A model generated the notes under the pieces. That model did not search any database. It saw only the letters and a list, made by a program, of their open reading frames with translations, and was not told the DNA's origin. A DNA stretch of 64,000 nt, taken from positions 117,267 through 181,266 of the forward strand of contig JAKQKQ010000189.1 of NCBI GenBank assembly GCA_029560585.1, given 5' to 3'. A program made the translations under genes and the position numbers. Below are positions 53,022 through 61,866 of the stretch, piece by piece. Source of the stretch: Verrucomicrobiota bacterium. GTDB taxonomy: Bacteria > Verrucomicrobiota > Verrucomicrobiia > JADLBR01. How positions within the stretch are numbered: position 1 is the first letter of the stretch; every line of letters begins with the position of its first letter.

Positions 53022-54163
53022 ACCTGGGCGCATTCATTCTCAAGAACGCCCTGCGCAACACGCGCCGGGCCCTGCTCTGCGTGCTGAGCGTCGCGGCATG
53101 CCTGTTCCTGTTCGTGTCGCTGCTGGTCTGCCTGCGCGAACTCACCGTCCCCCCCGAGGACATCGGCGCATCCCTGCGCATCGCCGTCCGCAATAAGGTC
53201 TCCCTGACAGTCCAATTGCCCGCGCGACAAGGGCCCATCATCGCCCGGGTCCCCGGGGTCGCCGCCGTCACGCCGTTCTCGTGGTTCGGCGGCCAATTCG
53301 GCACTGAGGAGGGCACGCCCTTCGCGCAATTCGCCGTCGATCCCGCCAAGTTCGCCGCCATGTTCCCCGACATGCGCCTCCCCGCCGACCAGCTCGCCAA
53401 CTGGATCGCCACCCGCACCGGTTGCATCGTCGGGAGGGACCTCGCCGAGAAGAAGAACTTCAAGATCGGCAGCCGCATCACGCTCCGCGGCTCCGTCTGG
53501 CCCTGCGACCTCGAGCTGATCGTCTCCGGCATTTACGATTACGAGATCGACTCGACCTCCCTCTTCTTCGATCACAAGTACCTCGACGAAGCCACGGGCA
53601 ACACGGGCACGGTTGGGGCCTGGTGGGTCCTCGCCGAGAATGCAGAGGCCGTCCCAGGTATCATCGACCGCATCAACGCCGCTTTCGCCAATACCTCCGC
53701 CGAGGTCCGCGCGGAGACCGAGAACGCTTTCCGCATGAGTTTCGTGTCGATGCTCGGCGACATCGCCACCCTCATCGGCGCGATCTGTACTGTCGTGGTC
53801 TTCACGCTCGGGATCGTCACGGCCAGCACGATGAGCATGGCCGTGCGCGAGCGCTTCCCAGAACTCGCGATCCTCAAGGCCATGGGCTTTCGCACCCGCG
53901 AACTCTGGGCGTTCATCCTCGCCGAAAGCTTCCTGCTGGCCGCCCTCGGCGCCGTCCTCGGCATCGGGTTCGCCATCGCTTTCTACCGGAGTCCTCCCGT
54001 CGTCTCCGCCATGTCCATCTACTTCCCGGTGTTCGAAATCAGTCCGCGCATCATGGCGAGGGCTGCCATCGTCGCGGCCGGCCTCGGCATCGTGGCCAGC
54101 CTCGCGCCCGCCATACAGGTCGCTCGGCTCACCGTCGTGGACGGCCTCCGGACCCTGGATTAG
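53018..54163 (+). CDS. ABC exporter permease, MacB/FtsX type, first
   Basis: A 381-residue membrane protein of the FtsX/MacB permease family. One N-terminal transmembrane helix (VLSVAACLFLFVSLLVCL), a periplasmic core domain of about 230 residues, and three C-terminal helices (LIGAICTVVVFTLGIVTAST, AFILAESFLLAALGAVLGI, ARAAIVAAGLGIVASLAP). The cytoplasmic loop RERFPELAILKAMGFRTREL contacts the ATPase. GTG start overlapping the ATPase stop by 4 bp, so coupled. Confidence 0.92.
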   Translation: MNLGAFILKNALRNTRRALLCVLSVAACLFLFVSLLVCLRELTVPPEDIGASLRIAVRNKVSLTVQLPARQGPIIARVPGVAAVTPFSWFGGQFGTEEGTPFAQFAVDPAKFAAMFPDMRLPADQLANWIATRTGCIVGRDLAEKKNFKIGSRITLRGSVWPCDLELIVSGIYDYEIDSTSLFFDHKYLDEATGNTGTVGAWWVLAENAEAVPGIIDRINAAFANTSAEVRAETENAFRMSFVSMLGDIATLIGAICTVVVFTLGIVTASTMSMAVRERFPELAILKAMGFRTRELWAFILAESFLLAALGAVLGIGFAIAFYRSPPVVSAMSIYFPVFEISPRIMARAAIVAAGLGIVASLAPAIQVARLTVVDGLRTLD

Positions 54164-54165
54164 CC

Positions 54166-55329
54166 ATGACCCTCCCCTTCTCATACAATGCCCGCAACGT
54201 GGTGGTCCGCTGGCGCTCCTCCGCGGCCACCGTGCTCATCATCGCCCTGGTTGTCGCGGTGTGCCTCATCCTCCAGGCGATGGCCCAGGGCATCGTTAGC
54301 TCGACGTCTGCCACCGGCGACCCCGCCAACGTCATCATCGTCCGAAAAGGCTCCACGGCCGAATCCAGCAGCATCGTCACCCGCACCCAGGCACGTCGGA
54401 TCCAGTTCCTGCCCCAAGTCCAACGCGACGAGCGCGGCGATCCCATCTCCTCCGCCGAGGTCGTGGTCCTGGCCAATTTGCGCCGCAGGGGCGGGGCCGG
54501 AGAGGCGAACGTCTCTCTCCGCGGCATATCCCCGGCGGGCCGCGCCCTCCGCCCCCAGGTCCGGCTGGCCGAGGGCCGCTGGTTTGTCCCTGGAAAACGC
54601 GAGGTCGTCGTCTCCAGGCGCCTGGCCCCCCGATTCGAGGGCCTCGGGCTCAACGAGCGCTTCAAGAGCGGCGCCCATTCCCTCGCGGTCGTGGGAATCT
54701 TCGATGCGGTGGGCACCGCCTTCGAATCCGAAATATGGCTGGATGCCAACGAGGCCCGGTCCCTGTTCGACAGGGAACAGTTCTCCAGCGTGATCGTCCG
54801 AGTGCCGTCCCCGGCCGACCAGCAGGCCATGAAGAAATCGCTCGAGTCAGATAAGCAATTGCGCCTGCTCGCGTTGCCCGAGCCCGAGTACTACGCGAAG
54901 CTCACGAAATCCGCTGGCCCCATCCGTTTCCTCGGCTATTTTCTCGCGGCCACTCTTTCCGTAGGCGCCGTCTTCGCGGCGATGAATGCCATGTACGCGA
55001 TCGTGGGGCGACGCACGCGCGAGGTCGGCACCCTGCGCATCCTCGGCTACCCGCGCAGGATCATCATGCTGGGTTTCCTCATGGAGGGCGGCCTCCTCGC
55101 ACTCGCCGGGGGAGCCCTCGGCTGCGCCCTCGCCGCCCCTTTCAACTGGGTCACCACCAGCACGATCAGCTTCGACTCGTTCAGCGAAATCGTGTTTAAA
55201 TTCCATATCACGCCATGGCTCATCATCCAGGCGCTCGCGTTCTCGTTCGCGATCGGTGTCGCCGGCAGCTTCCTGCCCGCGCTCCGCGTGTCGCGCCTGC
55301 CCGTCATCGCCGCGGTGAAGGCGGTCTGA
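54166..55329 (+). CDS. ABC exporter permease, MacB/FtsX type, second
   Basis: A 387-residue permease with the same layout as the preceding gene: an N-terminal helix (TVLIIALVVAVCLILQAMA), a periplasmic domain and three C-terminal helices, with the coupling loop RRTREVGTLRILGYPRR. The two permeases are diverged, which suggests a heterodimer. The ATG at 54166 lies 2 bp after the preceding stop. Confidence 0.92.
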   Translation: MTLPFSYNARNVVVRWRSSAATVLIIALVVAVCLILQAMAQGIVSSTSATGDPANVIIVRKGSTAESSSIVTRTQARRIQFLPQVQRDERGDPISSAEVVVLANLRRRGGAGEANVSLRGISPAGRALRPQVRLAEGRWFVPGKREVVVSRRLAPRFEGLGLNERFKSGAHSLAVVGIFDAVGTAFESEIWLDANEARSLFDREQFSSVIVRVPSPADQQAMKKSLESDKQLRLLALPEPEYYAKLTKSAGPIRFLGYFLAATLSVGAVFAAMNAMYAIVGRRTREVGTLRILGYPRRIIMLGFLMEGGLLALAGGALGCALAAPFNWVTTSTISFDSFSEIVFKFHITPWLIIQALAFSFAIGVAGSFLPALRVSRLPVIAAVKAV

Positions 55330-55336
55330 GGTCACG

Positions 55337-56320
55337 ATGAATGACGATAGTCTCAAGCGTCTGAAGATAGATCCCGCAGACCGGCGCCGCTCCAATGGCA
55401 CCATGGGGGTGATCTACGGTGCCGTGGCCACCGCCACCCTCATCGCGGCATTCCTCGCTTTGCCGCGCAAGAGCGACTCCGTCCGCATCGTCGGAAATGC
55501 CCAACCCACCCCCACCAGCGCACCCGCCGCCTCGGCCAACCCCGCCCTGTCGCCCCAAACGACCCCGGCCAATCCTGCCGATGACGTCATCCTCACGGTC
55601 AGCGGGTACATCGTCAACCGCGAGCGCATCGAGCTGTCGCCACGATTCGTCGGCACGGTCAGGTCGATCGGTGTGCGCAAGGGCGACCGCATCAAGAAAG
55701 GCCAGGTGCTCGCAGTCCTCGACGATACCGACCAGCGCGCCCTCCTGGCGCAGGCCGAGGGTCGCGTCGCCCGCACCAAGGCCGAACTCGAGCAGGCCGA
55801 GCTCCGCCTTCAGCGCGTCCAGAAACTCCTCGTTGACAGGGTCGTGCCACCGGAGACCGGTGACGACGCCCGCCTCGCCACCGAAGCCGCCCGCGCCGCC
55901 GTCCGAGAGGCCCAAGGAAGCCTCGAGTACGCCAAGGCCCAGGTCGAGTGGACGATAATCCGCTCCCCCATAGATGGCGTCATCCTCGAGAAACTCGTGG
56001 ATGAAAACGAGCTGGTCACCCCCCAGAGTTTCGGCGGCAACCGCGGCCCCAGCACCGCCGTGCTCGCCATCGCCGACCCGAATGACCTCCAGGTTGAAAT
56101 CGATCTCAACGAGAGCGACGTCGCCAAGGTCTCCCTGGGGCAACGCTGCCGCATCGCGCCCGAAGCCTACCCGGACAAAACATACGGGGGCCACGTCGCC
56201 GAGATCGCCCCCGAGGCCAGCCGCGAGAAGGGCACCCTCCAGATCAAGGTCCAGATCGAAAACCCCGACCGCTTTCTCACGCCCGAAGCCAGCGCCAAAG
56301 TCGACTTCCTCAAGCCCTGA
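55337..56320 (+). CDS. Periplasmic adaptor (HlyD/MacA type)
   Basis: A 327-residue membrane-fusion protein. A single N-terminal helix (GVIYGAVATATLIAAFLAL) anchors it. The lipoyl-like half-motifs (VRSIGVRKGDRIKKGQVLAV and IIRSPIDGVILEKLVDENE) flank a coiled-coil hairpin (about 135-200), followed by a beta-barrel domain (LQVEIDLNESDVAKVSLGQR). It links the exporter to an outer-membrane channel; no TolC-like gene is present in the window. It lies 7 bp after the second permease gene. Confidence 0.9.
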   Translation: MNDDSLKRLKIDPADRRRSNGTMGVIYGAVATATLIAAFLALPRKSDSVRIVGNAQPTPTSAPAASANPALSPQTTPANPADDVILTVSGYIVNRERIELSPRFVGTVRSIGVRKGDRIKKGQVLAVLDDTDQRALLAQAEGRVARTKAELEQAELRLQRVQKLLVDRVVPPETGDDARLATEAARAAVREAQGSLEYAKAQVEWTIIRSPIDGVILEKLVDENELVTPQSFGGNRGPSTAVLAIADPNDLQVEIDLNESDVAKVSLGQRCRIAPEAYPDKTYGGHVAEIAPEASREKGTLQIKVQIENPDRFLTPEASAKVDFLKP

Positions 56321-56342
56321 CTCGAAAATTCAGATACCCGGT

Positions 56343-56394
56343 CGTAGGAGCCTGCTTGCAGGCGATTCGAATCGCGCGCCAGCGCGCTCCTACG
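56343..56394. repeat. GTAGGAG palindrome, copy 3
   Basis: 52 bp, inverted relative to the copies at 8208 and 26654. It lies 22 bp after the adaptor stop codon. Conservation with the other copies continues about 20-40 bp into the flanks (TCGAAAATTCAGATAC side and CCCCGGCGGTGCC side). Confidence 0.85.
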
Positions 56395-56543
56395 TCCCAT
56401 TCCCTTCCCCGGCGGTGCCCCGAATGTCCGCCGTCACGCGGGCGCACGAACCATGGGATCTGAGCCGCGATCCCCCTCATCGGCCACGGGATTCCGGGAA
56501 ATTCCCGCGTGACGCGCGCCGCGGCCTTCGCCACAACCTTGCC

Positions 56544-57428
56544 ATGCCCGCCGAGATCATCGATGGAACCGCGATCGCCGAGGAAGTTCACCGGGAGACC
56601 GCCGCCCGAGTCACCGCGCTGAAAGCCCGAGGCATCCAGCCCGCCGTGACCTTCGTCCGCGTCGGCGAGGATCCCGCCTCCAGGGCCTACGTCTCCCGAA
56701 AACACAAGAAGGCCGAGGAGCTCGGCATCCGCTCGGATACCATCGTCTTGGACGAGAAGACACCCGAGGCAGAATTGCTCGCCCTCATCGCGCGCCTCAA
56801 CGCCGACCCCGCGATCCACGGCATCCTCATCCAGGCCCCCCTCCCTTCCCACATCCGCGAGCAGACCGTATTCGCCACCGTCGCACCCCACAAGGACGTC
56901 GATGGCTTCCACCCCGTGAACGTCGGCAAACTCTTGCTCGGCGACGACTCTGGCTTCCGCCCCTGCACCCCCGCGGGCGTCCACCACCTGATGATCCGCT
57001 CCGGCGTCGAAACCCGGGGCGCGGAAGTGGCCATCGTCGGCCGGGGTAACATCGTGGGCAAACCCATGGCCGCGATCCTCCTGCAAAAGGCGCCCCACTG
57101 CGATGCGACCATCACCCTGCTCCATTCCCGCAGCCGCGACATCCCCGCCCACACCCGACGTGCCGACATCCTGATCGCAGCCCTCGGCAAGGCCCACTTC
57201 GTCACCGCCGACATGGTCAAACCCGGCGCCTGCGTCATCGACGTTGGTGTCAACCGCGTCGCCGACCCCGCCTCCCCCCGCGGCTACCGCCTCACCGGTG
57301 ACGTCGATTTCGAGAAGGTCCGCGCCGTGGCGGGCAAGATCACCCCAAACCCCGGCGGCGTCGGCCCCATGACCATCGCCATGCTCATGGCCAATACCGC
57401 CCGCGCGGCCGCGATGGCGCATCCGTGA
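56544..57428 (+). CDS. folD: Methylenetetrahydrofolate dehydrogenase/cyclohydrolase
   Basis: A 294-residue bifunctional enzyme of one-carbon metabolism, making 10-formyl-THF from methylene-THF. The catalytic Lys is in YVSRKHKKAEELGI, the substrate loop is ILIQAPLPSHI, and PHKDVDGFHPVNVGKL, the NADP site VAIVGRGNIVGKPMA and the C-terminal TPNPGGVGPMTIAMLMANT are all typical. Length fits. It stands alone between repeats and the bactofilin gene. Confidence 0.96.
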   Translation: MPAEIIDGTAIAEEVHRETAARVTALKARGIQPAVTFVRVGEDPASRAYVSRKHKKAEELGIRSDTIVLDEKTPEAELLALIARLNADPAIHGILIQAPLPSHIREQTVFATVAPHKDVDGFHPVNVGKLLLGDDSGFRPCTPAGVHHLMIRSGVETRGAEVAIVGRGNIVGKPMAAILLQKAPHCDATITLLHSRSRDIPAHTRRADILIAALGKAHFVTADMVKPGACVIDVGVNRVADPASPRGYRLTGDVDFEKVRAVAGKITPNPGGVGPMTIAMLMANTARAAAMAHP

Positions 57429-57540
57429 CCCGACGGCCACCGCCCGGGATGACCCGCGCGCGCACCACCATAACACAAAAGTTACCTCCGAATGGCGAAA
57501 TCCGTTGGACAAGGGCCATCCCTGTCGTAAACTTCGGACC

Positions 57541-58068
57541 ATGGCTGAGTCGAAGTCCTTCGGAATCGGAAACTTGGTGGGTAGCCGTTTTGGGTCGAGC
57601 GATGCGGCTCCGGCACCGGAAGTTTCCACACCATCCCCCTACGCCTCTCCTTCACATCCCTCCCACCCCGTTATCACCGAGGACGTTGAGGTTCGCGGCG
57701 AAATCACTTTCTCCGGACGCCTGGAATTCAATGGCCGCTTCGAGGGCACCCTGGAATCCGGCGGGGAACTCATCGTCGGAGAATCCGCCGTTGTCAAGGG
57801 CACGGTTCAGGTCGAGACCGCCGATATCGCCGGCAAGATCATGGGCGATGTCATAACTTCGGGCCGCGTGCACCTGCGCCCGGAGGCCATGATCTACGGC
57901 GATGTCAAGGCTGGCGTCATCGTCGTCGAGGAAGGCGCCATCGTGGATGGCAAAATCACCATCACGCAGCCCGATCGCCCGGCGCCGGATTTCGCGAACA
58001 TCTTCAGCCGCCTCTCCAAGGGCGATGCCCGCGCGCGCCGGACCGCCGGCCAGTCCTCTGACGACTGA
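57541..58068 (+). CDS. Bactofilin-family cytoskeletal protein
   Basis: A 175-residue protein. A flexible Ser/Pro/Ala-rich N-terminus (about 1-45) precedes the bactofilin beta-helix core (about 46-140: VITEDVEVRGEITFSGRLEF, GRFEGTLESGGELIVGESA, IMGDVITSGRVHLRPEAMIY, VIVVEEGAIVDGKI). Bactofilins polymerise into membrane-associated filaments that place cell-wall enzymes or stalk proteins. The D,D-carboxypeptidase gene follows by 24 bp, which supports a cell-wall role. Confidence 0.92.
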   Translation: MAESKSFGIGNLVGSRFGSSDAAPAPEVSTPSPYASPSHPSHPVITEDVEVRGEITFSGRLEFNGRFEGTLESGGELIVGESAVVKGTVQVETADIAGKIMGDVITSGRVHLRPEAMIYGDVKAGVIVVEEGAIVDGKITITQPDRPAPDFANIFSRLSKGDARARRTAGQSSDD

Positions 58069-58092
58069 TCCGCCACTGGGCCGGGCTCGTCC

Positions 58093-58968
58093 GTGTCCCG
58101 TTTTGCCATGCAGTTCCCGCTTCGAGCGATCGCGGTATGCTGCCTCGCCGCGCAATCCACTGTCGCGGCGCCCGATCCTGCCCCTCGGGTCCAGGCGAAA
58201 GCATGCCTCCTGATCAATGCCACCACAGGCGAGACCGTCTTCTCGCGCAACCCCGACTCCGAGTATCCCCCGGCGAGCACCACAAAACTCCTTACCGCAT
58301 TGCTCGTCTATGAGCGCGTCGGCCTGCGCGGAACATTCTCCGTCGATGAGACCGACACCGAGGTGGAACCCAGCCATGTGCCGCTCCGGGCCGGCGAAAC
58401 CGTGGCCGTCCGGGACATGGTCCAGTCCCTCTTGATCGGATCGGACAATGACACGGCCATGGCGCTCGCCCGGTACGTCGGTGGATCCACCCCCCGATTC
58501 GTCAACATCATGAACACCCGCGTGCGCCAACTCGGCTGCTCGTCAACGGTTTTCAAGAATCCCAACGGGTTGCCGGCGTCCGGCCAGCACACGACATGCC
58601 GGGACCTGATGCGGATCTTCGACAGCGTTCTCGCGGTTCCCAGCCTGCGCGACATCTGCGAGATGAAGGGCTTCTGCCTCTCGACCGAGGTCGGCAAACA
58701 GTGGGTCAGAAACCACAACCGGCTCCTCGGCCAATATCCCGGGATGGGTCCCGCAAAAACCGGCTGGACGGTCGCATCGCGCCACACCTTCGCAGCCGCG
58801 GCCAAGCGCGGCGGTGTCGAATTGCGGCTCACCCTTCTCAACAGCCCGGACAAATGGACCGATTCGCGAATCCTCTTCGACTACGGTTTTGCCCGCGCCG
58901 GCGTTGCCTCACCGGCCTCGACCACCTCTTCCCGCGGACGTTCCCCGAAGCGCGCCACCGGATCCTGA
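58093..58968 (+). CDS. D-alanyl-D-alanine carboxypeptidase (PBP5 type)
   Basis: A 291-residue exported penicillin-binding protein. Signal peptide about 1-25. The catalytic triad motifs are ASTTK (Ser62-Thr-Thr-Lys65), SDN (GSDNDTAMALARYVGG) and KTG (GPAKTGWTVASRH). It trims the terminal D-Ala of peptidoglycan stem peptides. The C-terminal membrane-anchor domain of PBP5 is absent; the protein ends in a Ser/Arg-rich tail. GTG start; ATG at 58108 is an alternative. It is convergent with the kinase gene, 2 bp apart. Confidence 0.93.
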   Translation: MSRFAMQFPLRAIAVCCLAAQSTVAAPDPAPRVQAKACLLINATTGETVFSRNPDSEYPPASTTKLLTALLVYERVGLRGTFSVDETDTEVEPSHVPLRAGETVAVRDMVQSLLIGSDNDTAMALARYVGGSTPRFVNIMNTRVRQLGCSSTVFKNPNGLPASGQHTTCRDLMRIFDSVLAVPSLRDICEMKGFCLSTEVGKQWVRNHNRLLGQYPGMGPAKTGWTVASRHTFAAAAKRGGVELRLTLLNSPDKWTDSRILFDYGFARAGVASPASTTSSRGRSPKRATGS

Positions 58969-58970
58969 GA

Positions 58971-60878
58971 TCACTCCATCCTCCAGAATGGGATCACTTC
59001 CTCTTCGCCCATGACAACCTTCCGGGGGTCGACCTGTTGCGACGCCAAGAGCGGAAACTCCCCCAGAACCGGAAGGAATCGGCTCCGGAAAGCCGCCATT
59101 GCCCCGTCCTCGCGGCCCGAATTGTCCGCAAGCCACTGCAGCCCCGCGCAATCCTCGATATGGGAGGTCGTCAGCACCCCCTCCCCGCTGTAGCCGAGGC
59201 CGTGCCTCTTGCAGAGATCGTTGGCCGCCTGCACCGCCGCAACGAGTTGCCCGTCCCGCTTGGGGATTTCGCCATGGTGCAGCGCGATCGCACCAACCAC
59301 GTCTTCCGGCAACTTCAGGTGCCTCGCGTACGCCTCGCCGGCCGCGACATGCCCGCATGGCAACGACTCCTTCTCGCATTGCTCCAGCGGCACCCCTTCC
59401 AACAGCGAGCGCCTAAAGGCCGCCATCAGCCCCATGCCGGCGATATCACCCAGAATGACCTTGCCCACGTCATGCAACAAACCCGCGGCAATGGCGCGTG
59501 GCGTCTCTGGAAAATCGAAGAATCCCAGCAGCAGTTCGGCCAACAGCCCGCAGCTCACCGAGTGCCGCCAGAGCGGAAGCCAGTCGAAATACTGCGAGAT
59601 CTTCGAACTCTCGTAGATCAGGACGCATGCCACCGCCAGCACTCGGCACCGCGCCAAACCCACCCGGGCCATCGCCCCTTCGAAGCCCGGCTCGGCCGCG
59701 CCATACCATCCCATCGCGGCCAGGCGCTGGATGAAATCCTCGTACTCCGGCATGATCATCGCGAATTCGCGCAGTTGCACCGGATCGCCCTCTCCCCCCT
59801 CGCAGATCTGCCGAATGTGCCACTCCCACGGCGCCAGGGATACCAGCGGCGGCCACTCCTTGGGCGACACCGCTCCACCGGAACTCACCGCCACCACCTG
59901 GCCCGGATCGATCCCCGTCCAAAATGCCACGCCTTGCCTCACCATCCCGTTCAGCCTGTCCCTTGGCCAATCTGGCCGCGAGGGCACCGCCATCACCCCT
60001 TCCCTCCCTTTGGACCGCTCCGACACAGGCCGATCAATCCCACGCAGGGCCCCCTCCAGCGCCTCGTAGCTCGGATACCTGTCCGCACGCTTCTTCTCCA
60101 TCATCCGCGCGAGGACTTCCACCCACCCATCCGGAACACCTCGCAGCTGCGCCAAATGGAACGGAAACGGTTTGCCAACATGCCCCTCGATCTCGTTCCG
60201 CCAGTCCTTTGATGCATACGGCGTCTCTCCCGCCAAGATGTGAAACAGACTCGCGCCCAACGAATACATGTCGGTCCGGAAGTCCAGATCCTCCTTCAAG
60301 ATCTGCTCCGGCGCCAGATAGCCGGGCGAACCCCAATCCTCCGCCAAACGCGACGACTCCACGCCACGGATCATCGCCAATCCAAAATCTGCCAGCAGCG
60401 CGTTCCCGGATGCGTCCTCGATGATGATATTCGCCGGTTTCATGTCGCGATGCATGATCCCGCACCGCCAGGCGGCCGACAGGGCCGACACCGCCTGCAA
60501 CGCCCAGCGCTGGACCCGGCCCGGCTCACACGCGCCGGTCTCAGCAAGAATGCGAAGGCAGTCCTTGCCCTCGATCAGCGGCATCGCAAAAAACAGCCAG
60601 TCCGCCTCCTCCCCCGCGTAATAGACTGGAATGATGTTCGGGTGACAGAGCCGCGCCAGCGAGTAGGCCTCGTCCTCGAACATCCGGACGTATTCGTCGT
60701 GGTGCGAAAACTCGGCCCGCAGCACCTTCAGTGCCACGGTGCGCCGGGCCGAATGGTCCATCGCGCGGTACACCGTGCCCATGCCACCCGTCGCAATGAG
60801 CTCGAGCACCTCGAAATGCTTGAGTCGAAAGCCACCCGGCAGCTGCTTCGTCACCCGCTCTGGCTTTGGGGGATCCAT
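58971..60878 (-). CDS. Serine/threonine kinase fused to HDOD domain
   Basis: A 635-residue protein. Residues about 20-285 are a eukaryote-like protein kinase: ATP-binding IATGGMGTVYRA, VALKVL with the Lys, catalytic GIMHRDMKPANIII, DFGLAMIRG and GSPGYLAPEQ. Residues about 350-600 are an HDOD domain (IRQICEGGEGD, LLHDVGKVILGDI, ALHHGEIPKRDG), a regulatory HD relative that often works with signalling proteins. No transmembrane helix. The fusion suggests that a signal sensed through HDOD partners alters kinase output, or the reverse. Confidence 0.9.
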   Translation of the reverse strand: MDPPKPERVTKQLPGGFRLKHFEVLELIATGGMGTVYRAMDHSARRTVALKVLRAEFSHHDEYVRMFEDEAYSLARLCHPNIIPVYYAGEEADWLFFAMPLIEGKDCLRILAETGACEPGRVQRWALQAVSALSAAWRCGIMHRDMKPANIIIEDASGNALLADFGLAMIRGVESSRLAEDWGSPGYLAPEQILKEDLDFRTDMYSLGASLFHILAGETPYASKDWRNEIEGHVGKPFPFHLAQLRGVPDGWVEVLARMMEKKRADRYPSYEALEGALRGIDRPVSERSKGREGVMAVPSRPDWPRDRLNGMVRQGVAFWTGIDPGQVVAVSSGGAVSPKEWPPLVSLAPWEWHIRQICEGGEGDPVQLREFAMIMPEYEDFIQRLAAMGWYGAAEPGFEGAMARVGLARCRVLAVACVLIYESSKISQYFDWLPLWRHSVSCGLLAELLLGFFDFPETPRAIAAGLLHDVGKVILGDIAGMGLMAAFRRSLLEGVPLEQCEKESLPCGHVAAGEAYARHLKLPEDVVGAIALHHGEIPKRDGQLVAAVQAANDLCKRHGLGYSGEGVLTTSHIEDCAGLQWLADNSGREDGAMAAFRSRFLPVLGEFPLLASQQVDPRKVVMGEEEVIPFWRME

Positions 60879-60955
60879 CTGCCACCGGCATTATGGCCGC
60901 ACCCACCGCCCCACACAAGCCAGACCCCGCGCCCACGGTGACTCGTTCCCGCCAG

Positions 60956-60983
60956 TTGCACCGTGCCCGCCCTGCGCTATAAT
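60956..60983 (+). promoter_or_regulatory. Sigma-70-type promoter of the zinc peptidase gene
   Basis: TTGCAC (60956-60961) and a perfect TATAAT (60978-60983) are 16 bp apart. Transcription would start near 60990, leaving a leader of about 24 nt with GGGAGG before the ATG at 61014. Confidence 0.7.
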
Positions 60984-61013
60984 CTCGCCCAGTACAGAGG
61001 GAGGCTTCAGTTT

Positions 61014-61697
61014 ATGATATGGTTAATTTTTCTTATCACGATGGGCATATCGCTCTGGGCGGCCGCCAGGGTCAAGAGCACCTATGCCCGATTTAGTAAA
61101 ATACGCACGCAATCCGGCATCACCGGGGCTGAGGTCGCCCAGCGCATACTCCAATCCGCCGGCATCGACGACGTCGATATCGTCGCGACCGATTCGTTCC
61201 TCGGGGATCACTACGACCCGATGCACAGGCGCCTGGTCCTCTCCAGAGAGAACTTTCTGGGCGACTCACCCGCGGCTCTCGGGGTGTCCGCCCACGAGTG
61301 TGGCCACGCCATCCAACACAAGATTGCCTATGCGCCGCTGCATTGGCGCATGGCCGCCGTCGGCCTCGTGAATTTCGTGAACCCCGTCGTCACATTTCTC
61401 CCGATCGTTGGCCTCGGAATCGGCATGGCGCCGCACACGGTCATGCTGATACTCGCGATCGGATGGGGCGTGATCATGCTGTTCAACATGATCACCCTCC
61501 CGGTCGAATTTGACGCCTCGCGCCGGGCCAAGATGATTCTCCAGAAGGCCGGCTACGTGAACGAGCAAGAGGCGGTGGCCGTCAACAAGGTCCTCGACGC
61601 GGCAGCATTCACCTACGTCGCGGCGTTCATCACTTCCCTGCTCTACATGCTGTACTACCTGCTGCCCCTCCTGCTCGGCGGCAGGCGCAGCGACTGA
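61014..61697 (+). CDS. Membrane zinc metallopeptidase (YugP type)
   Basis: A 227-residue polytopic membrane protease of the neutral zinc metallopeptidase YugP family. An N-terminal helix (IWLIFLITMGISLWAAA), the zinc motif HECGH in VSAHECGHAIQHK, then three hydrophobic segments (VNPVVTFLPIVGLGIGM, ILAIGWGVIMLFNMI, YVAAFITSLLYMLYYLLPLL). The third ligand is likely in LPVEFDAS. GGGAGG lies upstream of the ATG at 61014, which decides the start. Substrate unknown. Confidence 0.92.
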   Translation: MIWLIFLITMGISLWAAARVKSTYARFSKIRTQSGITGAEVAQRILQSAGIDDVDIVATDSFLGDHYDPMHRRLVLSRENFLGDSPAALGVSAHECGHAIQHKIAYAPLHWRMAAVGLVNFVNPVVTFLPIVGLGIGMAPHTVMLILAIGWGVIMLFNMITLPVEFDASRRAKMILQKAGYVNEQEAVAVNKVLDAAAFTYVAAFITSLLYMLYYLLPLLLGGRRSD

Positions 61698-61866
61698 GCA
61701 GGCGAAGTTGGGAACCAACTGCACGGGGACCGCGCCTCCGCCCTGATCCCTCCCAGCGCGGCGGGGGAACGCAGCGCCCGACGACGCATCGCGAGATCCT
61801 TCGGGTCCCGATGGGGCGCCTGGCCTTGGACTTGCTGCGGCAATTCACTGCCGCTTTCCCGCGGCG

